NCBI RefSeq assembly: GCF_964355755.1
Contig: NC_092672.1
Location: 12,336,501-12,400,500, forward strand
DNA length: 64,000 nt
Reading direction: 5' to 3'
DNA from: Antedon mediterranea
Taxonomy: Eukaryota; Echinodermata; Crinoidea; Comatulida; Antedonidae
The position numbers and the translations under genes are program-made. Position 1 is the first letter of the stretch; each line of letters begins with the position of its first letter. Shown here in pieces: positions 1 through 8,620 of this stretch. The notes under the pieces are model-generated. The model made no database searches. It was not told the origin of the DNA and saw nothing but the letters and a program-made list of their open reading frames with translations.

Positions 1-324
1 TTTACTTCCTTTCTGCTTCAACATAACATAACCCTCCTTCTCTGTCTCCTCTCAACTTTCATCTCCTTCTCAAACTTCCCTCAATTGCACACATACCACC
101 ACCTTATCCTTCTCAACCAATCAGCAACTCACACACCAACTCAACTCTTACACCTCTCCTCCAATCAGCAACCTCCACACACTCCTTCTCTGCACACTAA
201 CACTCTGCTCCACTGGCTTCAAACAATAGTTTCCTAAAACAAAAGAAAGGTTCAAATAATGAAAACAAAAGGAAAAGTAAGAATAACTTGCACAATAAAT
301 ACAAAACTTATGTCACTTGTGACA
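1..324 (-). repeat. 3' LTR, partial (first 324 bp in element sense)
   Basis: Matches 6159-6482 at a constant offset of 6158 with one mismatch in 324. It ends at 324 with the near-palindrome TGTCACTTGTGACA, which is the 5' end of the LTR when read on the minus strand. The remaining ~970 bp lie left of the window. Confidence 0.95.
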
Positions 325-337
325 TTTACTCCCCTCT
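325..337 (-). other. Polypurine tract
   Basis: Read on the minus strand, AGAGGGGAGTAAA lies immediately upstream of the 3' LTR start (TGTCAC). This is the position and composition expected for the plus-strand DNA primer of an LTR retrotransposon. Confidence 0.8.
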
Positions 338-373
338 AAAAGAAATATGTACCAACATTTTCTCTAAATATAT

Positions 374-1384
374 TTACACTCGACTTAGATAATCAGCTCC
401 TACATTTTCACTGCCTTTAATCGCCTCTATTCGGAACTTGTACGGTTGTAGAGCCAGGGCCCATCTCATAATTCGCCCATTGGACAATTTCGCTCGCTGC
501 ATAAACACAAGCGGCTGGTGATCAGTCTCCAACGTGAAGTTTCGTCCATATAAATAAGATTCAAACTTTCGTACACTCCAGACAATGGCTAAACATTCTT
601 TTTCCATCACTGAATATGCTTTTTCTCGAGGAAGCAGTTTCTTGCTAGCGTACGCCACGGGAAACTTCACGTCACCATACTGCTGCATTAGAACCGCTCC
701 CACTCCACATTCGGACGCATCTGTTCTCAAAATAAAATCTTTGTTTAAATTGGGAAGGCATAAAACTGGAGTACTATTTAATTTTCCCTTAAGTTTAACA
801 AACGCACTTTCCTGGGCCTTCTCCCAACATATTCGGTTAGGTTCCCGATTCTTCGTTTTGTCGGTTAATGGACAAGCAATTACAGAGTAATTAGGAATGA
901 ACTTCCTATAGTAGTTGGTCATCCCAAGGAATGACCGGAGTTGTTTCTTCGTTTCTGGCTGTTTGGCTGACAGGATGCTTTGCACCTTCTCCACCCTAGG
1001 TTGAACCTGTCCTTTCCCTACCACATGGCCAAGAAACTCGATTGTTTCATAACCAATGAAACATTTGCTCGGTCGAGCAGTTAGGTTGGCCCTGCGGAGA
1101 TGTCCAAACAATTCAGACAAACATTTCATATGTTGATCCCAAGAAGCTGTGTGAATTAGAATGTCATCAATATAATTAAGTGTATTATCCATTCCTTTGA
1201 GTAATTTTCTCATGATACGACTGAAAGTAGCTGGTGCATTGACTAAGCCGAACGGCATGACATTAAATTGAAACAAACCATCTGGTGTTAGAAAGGATGT
1301 TAAAGGTTTTGACGCTTCATCCATGGGAACTTGCCAATACCCTTTACTTAAATCTATCTTAGTAAAATAATGATCGTGGGCCAA
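374..1384 (-). CDS. Reverse transcriptase (from palm) and RNase H, 3' part of pol
   Basis: Encodes most of the RT and all of RNase H. Visible motifs are TKIDLSKGYWQ (first catalytic Asp), FGLVNAPATFSRIM, YIDDIL (catalytic Asp pair), FLGHVV, and the connection segment FLGMTNYYRKFIPNY. RNase H follows with RTDASECGVGAVL, the EKECLAIVW helix, and TDHQPL. It ends with ADYLSRV, as in gypsy elements whose pol ends with RNase H; no integrase follows. The Met at 1384 is not a natural start. The frame continues upstream to about 1428, where it should join the RT N-terminus encoded in the other frame (1354-3153). Loss of one base in the A run 1427-1430 (T run on the coding strand) explains the break. 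The enzyme is therefore probably inactive in this copy. Confidence 0.92.
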   Translation of the reverse strand: MAHDHYFTKIDLSKGYWQVPMDEASKPLTSFLTPDGLFQFNVMPFGLVNAPATFSRIMRKLLKGMDNTLNYIDDILIHTASWDQHMKCLSELFGHLRRANLTARPSKCFIGYETIEFLGHVVGKGQVQPRVEKVQSILSAKQPETKKQLRSFLGMTNYYRKFIPNYSVIACPLTDKTKNREPNRICWEKAQESAFVKLKGKLNSTPVLCLPNLNKDFILRTDASECGVGAVLMQQYGDVKFPVAYASKKLLPREKAYSVMEKECLAIVWSVRKFESYLYGRNFTLETDHQPLVFMQRAKLSNGRIMRWALALQPYKFRIEAIKGSENVGADYLSRV

Positions 1385-3153
1385 CCTTGTGAACTGTTCC
1401 TCTTGGTCCGGGATCGGTTCGGCGTCAAAACTGTAACCTGATTAAGTTTCCGAAAGTCCACGCAGAATCGATTTGACCCATCCGGTTTCTTTACCAATAC
1501 TATTGGTGATGCAAACGGTGCCCCTGAAGGCTCCACTACACCCAGATTTAACATCATATTTACCTCATCCTTAATGGTACCTCGCAACGCATGTGGAAGT
1601 GGATAGGGCTTGGAACGGATTATATCCTCAGTTTCCAACTTGATTTCATGCTGCCCAAGTGTAGTCTTCCCCGGTAAATCCGTCAATACATCTTTGTAGT
1701 TTCCGATGAGTCGGTGCACCTCATGCTTTAGGGTATCATCCAGGCTTTCGTTGATGTGAATGTCGGCTGTTGTTTCTTTTGCTAGTAAAGGGTGGAGCTG
1801 CAAAAGATTCTCATTAGATAGATGATAATTTTGGTTACTTGTAAATGTTTCATTAGGTTCGCATTCAATAACAGTGGTGCTAGCTAATTCAAGGATATCT
1901 GAAGGCTCGGATACCTCCAGAGCAGCACTAATGTCTGCGGTTCGCTCATAATACCTTTTCAAGAGATTGGCGTGAAATATTTTGAATTTCCCATTAATGT
2001 CAATTTGGTAGTCTAGATACCCAAATTTCTTTACAACCTTAAAAGGACCTTTCCATTGAAGCAACAGTTTGTTTTTGTCTGTGGGTAGTAAAAGTAGTAC
2101 CTTATCCCCAACCTCAAATTCCCGGGACTTACTCTTTTTGTCATAATATTGTTTATACCTGACCTTTGATTTTTGTAGATTCTTCTGAGCCATCTGACAG
2201 GTTTCATGTAATCGTTCCCGTAAATCCATAACGTACTGGTAGGTGGTTTTTGTTTCTGGTGTTTCAATTTCTTCGGTCCACAATTCCCTTAGGATGGACA
2301 TGGGTCCTCGGACGGTACGGCCATATAAGAGTTCAAAAGGAGAAAAACCTAAACTTTCTTGTGAAGATTCCCTAACAGCAAACAGTAGTGGGTCAATGTA
2401 TCGATCCCAATCAGTAGGCCTTTCGGCACACATACGTTTCAGCATTTGTTTGAGTGTTCCATTGAACCGTTCGACCAAACCATTACAAGCTGGGTGATAT
2501 GGAGATGTCATTACCTGACGTATAGACAACAACTTACTAACTTGCTTCATGACTTCCGATGTAAATTGTGATCCCCTATCGGTAAGCATTTCTTTCGGGA
2601 TACCAAGTCTAGAGAAAACACCAACCAAGGCCTCAGCAACCCGTTCAGCTTCAATACTTGGTAGAGGCACTGCCTCGGGATAACGAGTAGCAAAATCTAT
2701 TATTGTGAGTATATAACGATTACGACCTTTAGACATGGGGAAAATGGGACCAACTATATCAACGGCAATCCGTTCAAACGGCACCTCGATCAAAGGCATG
2801 CTTCCTAGAGGCACTTTCGTAACTCTACCTTTTTGTACAGTTCTCTGACAAATGTCACAGGATCGACAATATCGAGTAATATCCGCAGTGACCCCAGGCC
2901 ACCAAAAAGTTGTCAACACTTTATCCGTCGTCTTTTTGACCCCTTGGTGTCCTCCTAATAAGGTTTCATGGGCTTGGCGCATTACCTGGCGTCGATAGTC
3001 AGCTGGCACTACCAGTTGGGTAAACTTATCCCCGTGTTCAATATTAGGAGAGGAAAATTGCCTATATAATAGGTCTTTATGATAAATAAACCTAGACGTG
3101 GCTTGTTGTAGTTTGCTTCTCTGCAAGATCCTTGAATTTTGCAAGGCTGACAT
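1354..3153 (-). CDS. Integrase plus RT N-terminus (Gmr1 order), 5' part of pol
   Basis: About 599 codons. Around residues 60-105 lies the HHCC zinc-binding domain (HETLLGGH, then YCRSCDICQ). The DDE core follows: VDIVGP (first Asp), LTDRGSQF (second Asp), and NGLVERFN (Glu), with exactly 35 residues between the second Asp and the Glu. A GPY/F-type module follows (QWKGPFKV to FHANLLKRY). After a linker comes the RT N-terminus (LGVVEPSGAPFASPIVLVKK, DGSNRFCVDFRKLN). The last ~20 codons, after NQVTV, are out of frame with the true RT because of a one-base deletion near 1428. The ORF overlaps the end of gag by 62 bp in the +1 frame, and sensible homology starts only at SRFIYHKDLLYRQF. The Met at 3153 is therefore probably not used, and pol is likely made as a gag-pol fusion or lost by frameshift. 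Confidence 0.93.
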   Translation of the reverse strand: MSALQNSRILQRSKLQQATSRFIYHKDLLYRQFSSPNIEHGDKFTQLVVPADYRRQVMRQAHETLLGGHQGVKKTTDKVLTTFWWPGVTADITRYCRSCDICQRTVQKGRVTKVPLGSMPLIEVPFERIAVDIVGPIFPMSKGRNRYILTIIDFATRYPEAVPLPSIEAERVAEALVGVFSRLGIPKEMLTDRGSQFTSEVMKQVSKLLSIRQVMTSPYHPACNGLVERFNGTLKQMLKRMCAERPTDWDRYIDPLLFAVRESSQESLGFSPFELLYGRTVRGPMSILRELWTEEIETPETKTTYQYVMDLRERLHETCQMAQKNLQKSKVRYKQYYDKKSKSREFEVGDKVLLLLPTDKNKLLLQWKGPFKVVKKFGYLDYQIDINGKFKIFHANLLKRYYERTADISAALEVSEPSDILELASTTVIECEPNETFTSNQNYHLSNENLLQLHPLLAKETTADIHINESLDDTLKHEVHRLIGNYKDVLTDLPGKTTLGQHEIKLETEDIIRSKPYPLPHALRGTIKDEVNMMLNLGVVEPSGAPFASPIVLVKKPDGSNRFCVDFRKLNQVTVLTPNRSRTKRNSSQGWPTIIILLR

Positions 3154-5026
3154 CTTGTTGCTGAGCGGTCTTCATAGTTACCGCTGTGATTATTTGCTGG
3201 TGTATTTCTGTAGTTTTAAGTGTTCTGAATGGTTTATCCATATTGTTAGCTTGAGACCGGGTGACAACAGAACATCCTTGAAGATTCCGCTCTGTCCATG
3301 TGGGATCTGGATTTCCTGGTGCTCGTACTCCTGCAATATTACCTAATATCAAGTCATAAATAGGGTTATTCATACATAGTGCATACGTATTTCCTGAAAA
3401 AAATGGTGTATTAACCTGTATTAATGCAACCGGTAGGTTGCGGACCGTGCCGTCAATCAGCACACAGGTTTTCTCCTTACCAGTAAGTTGTTCGGCTGAT
3501 ACCAGATCTTTCTTTACAACCACCCCACTACAGCCACTGTCACAAAGAACAGAGACGCAGCGTGACCCGACACAGCCTGTATAAACGGGCATTTTACTAA
3601 TTGAATTATTTAGAGCCGCTGTCATAATTGGAAGACAGTGCCCACATTGAAGAGTGACCCTATCACCATCATTATTGATACAACATTGATTTAAAGATTC
3701 TGACATTTTTGTAACCATACTGGCACCCACATCGGGAATTTCTCCTTTGGCTTTACATTCGTGTTGTTTTGTACATTTTTGGCAATCAGACTCTTTTTGT
3801 GGTGAAGTAGACAACCCAGCGCAACTGTTGGCGTCCTGTCTACAATTTCTGGCAATATGTCCTGTTTTTAAGCATCGGTAACATTTTGGAGGAGAGTTTG
3901 GTTTATACATAGTTGAAACTCTGCAATTTCTAGCTAAGTGACCTACACGATGGCATATAAAACAAGTTGGACTACGGAAACTAGAAGGGCTTTGTGCTGA
4001 GGATGTACTGGGAACATTATTAGAGGAAAGTTGAGGGGAATTCGGCTCCTTTTGTTTAAACTCTATTGGTTTACCAAATAACCCCCCACGGGCTTCCAAA
4101 TATTGTTCAGCAATTTCAGCCATCGCTTGTATCGTTTTCGGTTGACGTTCCCTTAGGAACAGGGCAAGGTCCTTCCCACACCCATCAGTAAATTGCTCTC
4201 GCAGCAATAAATCTTTTAACCCTTGAAAGGTTTTCTCTCCCTCTGCTAGGTCAATCCACCTATCCAGATAATTGCTTAACCTTGCAGCGAACTGCACACC
4301 GCTTTCCCCGTGTTCGGGCTTGGCTGTTCGTAACTTATGTCGAAATCCATCGGCGGTTAACTGAAACCGTTTTAGAAGAGCCAATTTCAACAGTTTGTAA
4401 TCATTAACTTCAGCTGAAGACAACCTGGAATAAACTTCGAGAGCTTTCCCAGTTAGTAGGGCACTTAAGTTAACCGGCCACTCACTTTCTTTCCACTCCT
4501 GACTAGTCGCATACCGTTCAAACCTTTTCAGATAGGCATCTAGGTCATCTGTTCGGTCATGGAAAGGGGGTAATTTAGGTTTACTGGCCTTAACCCGTGA
4601 CTCAGGATTGGGTAATACTCTACCACCTGGCCGTGCCCGATTCTTTTCTTGCTCTAATTGGATTTCTAACCTTCGCATTTCTATGAGATAGGCCTGATTT
4701 TCAGCTTCTTTCACTCTTTCATTTACTCTCTCTTTTTCTTCACTCGCTTTTTTTCTCTCTGCTTCGTCCCTCTCTAGCACCTCTCTTCTCTCTCTCTCTT
4801 CCTTCTCTAGTACCTCTCTTCTCTCTCTCTCTTCCTTGTCTCTGTTTTGCTCTTTTTCTTCTCTCTCCCTGTTTCTTTCTTCTCTCTCCCGGTTTCTTTC
4901 TTCTCTCTCTAGTGCTCTCTCTTCTCTCTCTCTGGCAGCTTCCTCTCTCTTTTCCACAAACTCTCTTAATTCCACTCCATCTAACCCCAACGCTTTTCCT
5001 GCGTCAACAATTTTAGTGAGATCCAT
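3092..5026 (-). CDS. Gag-protease polyprotein (SCAN-like capsid, zinc knuckles, retropepsin)
   Basis: 644 codons, ATG at 5026, 141 nt after the primer-binding site. Residues ~25-125 are an extreme charged coiled coil rich in Arg-Glu repeats (EREERNREREE). Residues ~155-310 form a helical capsid (LPPFHDRTDDLDAYLKRFER, ALLTGKALEVYSRL, LLLREQFTDGCGKDLALFLR). This is the region from which the vertebrate SCAN domain is known to derive. Two CCHC knuckles follow: CFICHRVGHLARNC and CYRCLKTGHIARNC. The C-terminal part holds a retropepsin-like protease with active site CDSGCSG (DSG rather than DTG) and the YDLILGNIAG flap-distal motif. It ends at a TAG that overlaps the pol frame. No separate protease ORF exists. 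Function: virus-like particle assembly and processing for the retrotransposon. Confidence 0.92.
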   Translation of the reverse strand: MDLTKIVDAGKALGLDGVELREFVEKREEAAREREERALEREERNREREERNREREEKEQNRDKEERERREVLEKEERERREVLERDEAERKKASEEKERVNERVKEAENQAYLIEMRRLEIQLEQEKNRARPGGRVLPNPESRVKASKPKLPPFHDRTDDLDAYLKRFERYATSQEWKESEWPVNLSALLTGKALEVYSRLSSAEVNDYKLLKLALLKRFQLTADGFRHKLRTAKPEHGESGVQFAARLSNYLDRWIDLAEGEKTFQGLKDLLLREQFTDGCGKDLALFLRERQPKTIQAMAEIAEQYLEARGGLFGKPIEFKQKEPNSPQLSSNNVPSTSSAQSPSSFRSPTCFICHRVGHLARNCRVSTMYKPNSPPKCYRCLKTGHIARNCRQDANSCAGLSTSPQKESDCQKCTKQHECKAKGEIPDVGASMVTKMSESLNQCCINNDGDRVTLQCGHCLPIMTAALNNSISKMPVYTGCVGSRCVSVLCDSGCSGVVVKKDLVSAEQLTGKEKTCVLIDGTVRNLPVALIQVNTPFFSGNTYALCMNNPIYDLILGNIAGVRAPGNPDPTWTERNLQGCSVVTRSQANNMDKPFRTLKTTEIHQQIITAVTMKTAQQQDVSLAKFKDLAEKQTTTSHV

Positions 5027-5167
5027 TTCTTAAGAAAAAAAAAAATATATATATATGTATAAGTATCCAATATAAGTATACAGTATGTCAATAATATGAC
5101 AAATAGACAATCCAATCAATTACGTACAATTGTTTCATCTACCGATGTTCACGCTAGGTTACAAAGT

Positions 5168-5185
5168 TTCCCGGACGAGCCCCCA
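5168..5185 (-). other. Primer-binding site, tRNA-Pro type
   Basis: On the minus strand TGGGGGCTCGTCCGGGAA starts four bases after the LTR end. The complement matches the 3' end of tRNA-Pro (CCCGGACGAGCCCCCA) with one mismatch at the distal end. The same primer is used by murine gammaretroviruses. Confidence 0.85.
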
Positions 5186-5189
5186 TAAA

Positions 5190-6482
5190 TGTCACACAGC
5201 CGCAATTACGGCTCTTTCGGACATGTAATATCTGGTAACCACCGGTAAACAACGGTAAATAGCCACAACTGTACACATATAAATGTAAAAAGTAAATTTA
5301 ATAATAATCTTTGACAAACAATTCTTCCTTCTATAATCCAAACCCCACCTAAAAAAAACCCACAAAAAAACCCAAGCAATTCTCAACCAATGATACAGTA
5401 TCCCTATTCCCACACAATTTATACACTTTCCCAAATTCCCAATCCTTCCAGACAAAATATCGACAATCTTCTTATTGTCAGATATAAATCCCAGAAACCC
5501 CCCTTCCAAATACAATAATATCACAAGATGAATAATACAATAATAAATGTCCACAATATCGTTCCTTCTTGCCTTTTCTCCTACGCTGACACAAAACAAA
5601 TTCGAAAGATAAAAGTTAAAACGATTCCGCAACTAAACAACTCCTCTGCTCCCGTTCTGCTTGTATTCCCAATTATACTTCTTCTCAACCTGCAACTATC
5701 TTCTGACATATAAATAAATGAAATATAAAGTTAAAAATGTTTCTTGAGGTCCTTCTGCACTGCAATCCGCTCCCCGATCAATTATTTCTTTCTCCTTTTC
5801 CACGTAACATAATATCAGTATCAATAAAGTCAGTCTTCGATACTTTCAACAAAAGCTTTCTTTAAAAGCAATTAATTCTGCTATTTCCAACAGTTATTAT
5901 TCGATTTATTAACTTCATGTATCTCACTTTATTTCATTTCTGCTCCAGCTCTAGATCACCATAATTATTTCCAACTCACAATTTATTAACTTCATGTATA
6001 TCACCTTATTTCGTTTCTGCTTCAGCTCTATATCACCATAATTATTTCCAACTCACAATTTACTAACTTCATGTAGATCACCTTATTTCCTTTCCGCTTC
6101 AGCTCTATATCACCATACTTCTTTTCAACCCACAATTTATTAACTTCATATATACCACTTTACTTCCTTTCTGCTTCAACATAACATAACCCTCCTTCTC
6201 TGTCTCCTCTCAATTTTCATCTCCTTCTCAAACTTCCCTCAATTGCACACATACCACCACCTTATCCTTCTCAACCAATCAGCAACTCACACACCAACTC
6301 AACTCTTACACCTCTCCTCCAATCAGCAACCTCCACACACTCCTTCTCTGCACACTAACACTCTGCTCCACTGGCTTCAAACAATAGTTTCCTAAAACAA
6401 AAGAAAGGTTCAAATAATGAAAACAAAAGGAAAAGTAAGAATAACTTGCACAATAAATACAAAACTTATGTCACTTGTGACA
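5190..6482 (-). repeat. 5' LTR, complete (1293 bp)
   Basis: Bounded by TG...CA. In element sense it begins TGTCACAAGTGACA at 6482 and ends CTGTGTGACA at 5190, so its ends form short inverted repeats (TGTCACA/TGTGACA). It is directly followed by the primer-binding site. It is long for a gypsy element and contains a 77-bp tandem repeat. ORF-like stretches inside it have no recognisable product. Confidence 0.9.
5905..6160 (-). repeat. 77-bp tandem repeat within LTR U3
   Basis: The landmark AACTTCATGTA starts at 5911, 5988, 6065 and (diverged) 6142, an exact 77-bp period, about 3.3 copies. In element sense it sits about 320-580 bp into the LTR, upstream of where transcription would start, the place where enhancer repeats occur in many LTRs. 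No specific factor site is claimed. Confidence 0.85.
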
Positions 6483-7581
6483 GCTGATTCTTTCCTTTTT
6501 TTACGATAGTCGAATGTATCTGTTCTTCCTGGCGTTACGTTGAAATGTTTCCCTGTTATGGCGCGGTTAACAAGAAGTGATTTATGATTGCCTATCAAAT
6601 TCAGTAGGTAGGCCTAAATGGCATCTTTTGAAATGAAGTGCTTAACAAAACTGGACCCGCAAGAGGATTAAATTGTGATAGTCGCCGACACATTTAATCT
6701 TTTTATTCTGACAATATTTTTCATGATTTTACCCTCTTTTGAATTCCTCTGTTTACACGTAGCTAATTAAAATTATATAGGCTTATTTTCATCGTCAAAC
6801 ATCAAATTATCGTATTCCTAGGCCTATAAATGTCGTTTAGATTCAAGTAAACTTTTATGAATACTGAATTTGTAGATCTGTATGTATTTGTCAAACCACC
6901 TTCAAAACATAATTGCGAATTCCAACAATACACTCTACGGTGAATTCAATAAATATTTTTTATATTATAAATCTATTATCTATTCCATCTTTATCCTACT
7001 GAAAAAAGAAAATATTACGTTATTCGTTTCTCCCATCTGCTATGAGATTTTTGAAAGCAAACTATGTCAGGTGAACGGTTTTTATCGAGTTATATGACAT
7101 TTGCCTTTTTGTTATATTTGCCTTTTTGTATTTTATCGTACTGTCTGTATTTTACCAATTTTATCATATTTTTACTATATTTATAATAAGTGACAAGCAG
7201 GACAATTTATTTTACATTTCTCAGAGCTATTTGGTATTTCATCATTATTACATTTATCACAAATTAAAATATTGTGGTTTAGGGCCTAAATAGTTATTGC
7301 CAGATAGTCTCATATACAGTATTTCATTTCCCCTCTTTGTGCTGTTATTTCACTTTTCCAAGCAATGGATGCTTGCCAACGTCACATAATCTCCCTGTCA
7401 GTGATCGGCTGGTTTTTACGATCCTTTGTTGGGTTTACGTATCCGAAAGCTGACTTCAAGTCATGTGCATCTACAGTATCAGTTACTACCAATGCCTGCG
7501 TCTCTGTTCTTTCTCTTTCTATCACAGTTATCATGTATGCACGTTATACATTTTATTTGTTGCTTGTATTCTAAAAGATAC
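6483..7581. other. No feature seen
   Basis: AT-rich sequence between the retrotransposon and the first inverted-repeat arm. No coding pattern, splice-bounded exon or repeat recognised; small ORFs here look random. Confidence 0.5.
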
Positions 7582-8620
7582 TAATTACTCTAGTAGTTAG
7601 ATCAACTTTCGTATGCACTTTGAGGTCCAGAGAATTTGACTTTAGAAATTGGTTTAGGGTGGTCAAACAATCATTTTTGGCTTGGTTACACATTTTGAAA
7701 ATGTGGCGAAAGGTCAAAAGGTCAGGGTGAAAGGTCATAAGACCAAACACCAACATGTCCTTAAATCTCAACAACCACTGGTCACAGCGAAGTAATTTTG
7801 GTCTCAAATTGATCAGAAGGTATACATTTATATTCAGTCTAATGGGACATTTTAGTTTAAAATGACCGGAAATGCCATTTCTGACATTTGACCCACAACC
7901 CAGGGCATGTATTTATCTCCATAACTACTGGTCGAAGACACTTGAATTTGGTTTTAAATTGTTCGAAATATATATTGTTATTTGTTATACATTTTGAAAA
8001 ATGTTACAAAAGGTCAAAGGGTCAGGGTCAAGGGTTATATAAACGAATAAATAAAGGTACTTGTATCTCGGCAACCACTGGTCGCAGCAAGTCAATTTTG
8101 GTCTCAAAATGTTCAGAAGGCATGTATATTCCGTCTAATGGGGCATTTTAGTACAAAATGATCAGAAATGCTATTTCTGACCTTTGACCCACATACCAGG
8201 GCATCTTCATATCTCTGTAAGTACTGGTCGTAGAAACTTAAATTTGGTATCAAATTGTTCGAAATATACATATTTACATTCATTGTAATAGAAAATGTGG
8301 CTAAAAGATGAACAGAAAATAATATTACTAATGTTTCAAACAAAAAACATATCTCTACACAACTTATCCTTTAAATTCTAGTTATTGCTGTCCATGAGAA
8401 CATTTTGATATAAACGTCAAGCTCAACAGTTCATTTCAGAATGCTAGAAGTAACTTGCCATGTATATCCGATTAAACGCCCCGGCATTTATTGTTCAAAA
8501 GGGTTTTTAGGGGGTGGGGAGGCATCTTTATTTGGGGTATAATATGGTAACATGTATAATCAAATAAATACCACCTAGATATAAAAAAAATACAGCACAA
8601 TTAATATAAAAAAAATGATA
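7582..8620 (+). repeat. Left arm of large inverted repeat (family A)
   Basis: Matches the reverse complement of about 14888-15705 over most of its length. Shared landmarks are TAGATCAACTTTCGTATGCA, GACCAGTGGTTGTTGAGAT (inverse strand), TGCTAGAAGTAACTTGCCAT and AATATGGTAACATGTATAAT. The left arm has an internal partial duplication: the block from CAACCACTGGTC to TTGACCCACA occurs twice, around 7770-7890 and 8070-8190, and the right arm has it once. Several AGGTCA half-site-like hexamers occur in both arms. No coding capacity seen. Probably the ends of a large transposon or two inverted copies of one repeat. Confidence 0.8.

Larger units (their letters stand above)
1..6482 (-). mobile_element. 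Gmr1-like Ty3/gypsy LTR retrotransposon, truncated by window edge
   Basis: All parts lie on the minus strand: 5' LTR (5190-6482), tRNA-Pro primer site, gag-protease, integrase, RT-RNase H, polypurine tract, and the first 324 bp of the 3' LTR at the window start. Domain order is gag-PR-IN-RT-RH; ordinary gypsy elements have IN last. The swapped order is the defining trait of Gmr1-like elements of deuterostomes. The visible 3' LTR differs from the matching part of the 5' LTR at a single site (C at 56, T at 6214), so insertion is recent. Two reading-frame breaks (about 3100 and about 1428) suggest this copy is not autonomous unless the first is a programmed shift. Full length would be about 7.45 kb. 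The target-site duplication cannot be checked because the left flank is outside the window. Confidence 0.93.

Noticed and set aside
4836-5033. Ser/Leu-rich plus-strand ORF
   Set aside because: Antisense shadow of the Arg-Glu coiled coil of gag.
5192-5632. 146-codon ORF in the 5' LTR
   Set aside because: Lies wholly inside the LTR, low-complexity hydrophobic composition, no known retroelement product there.
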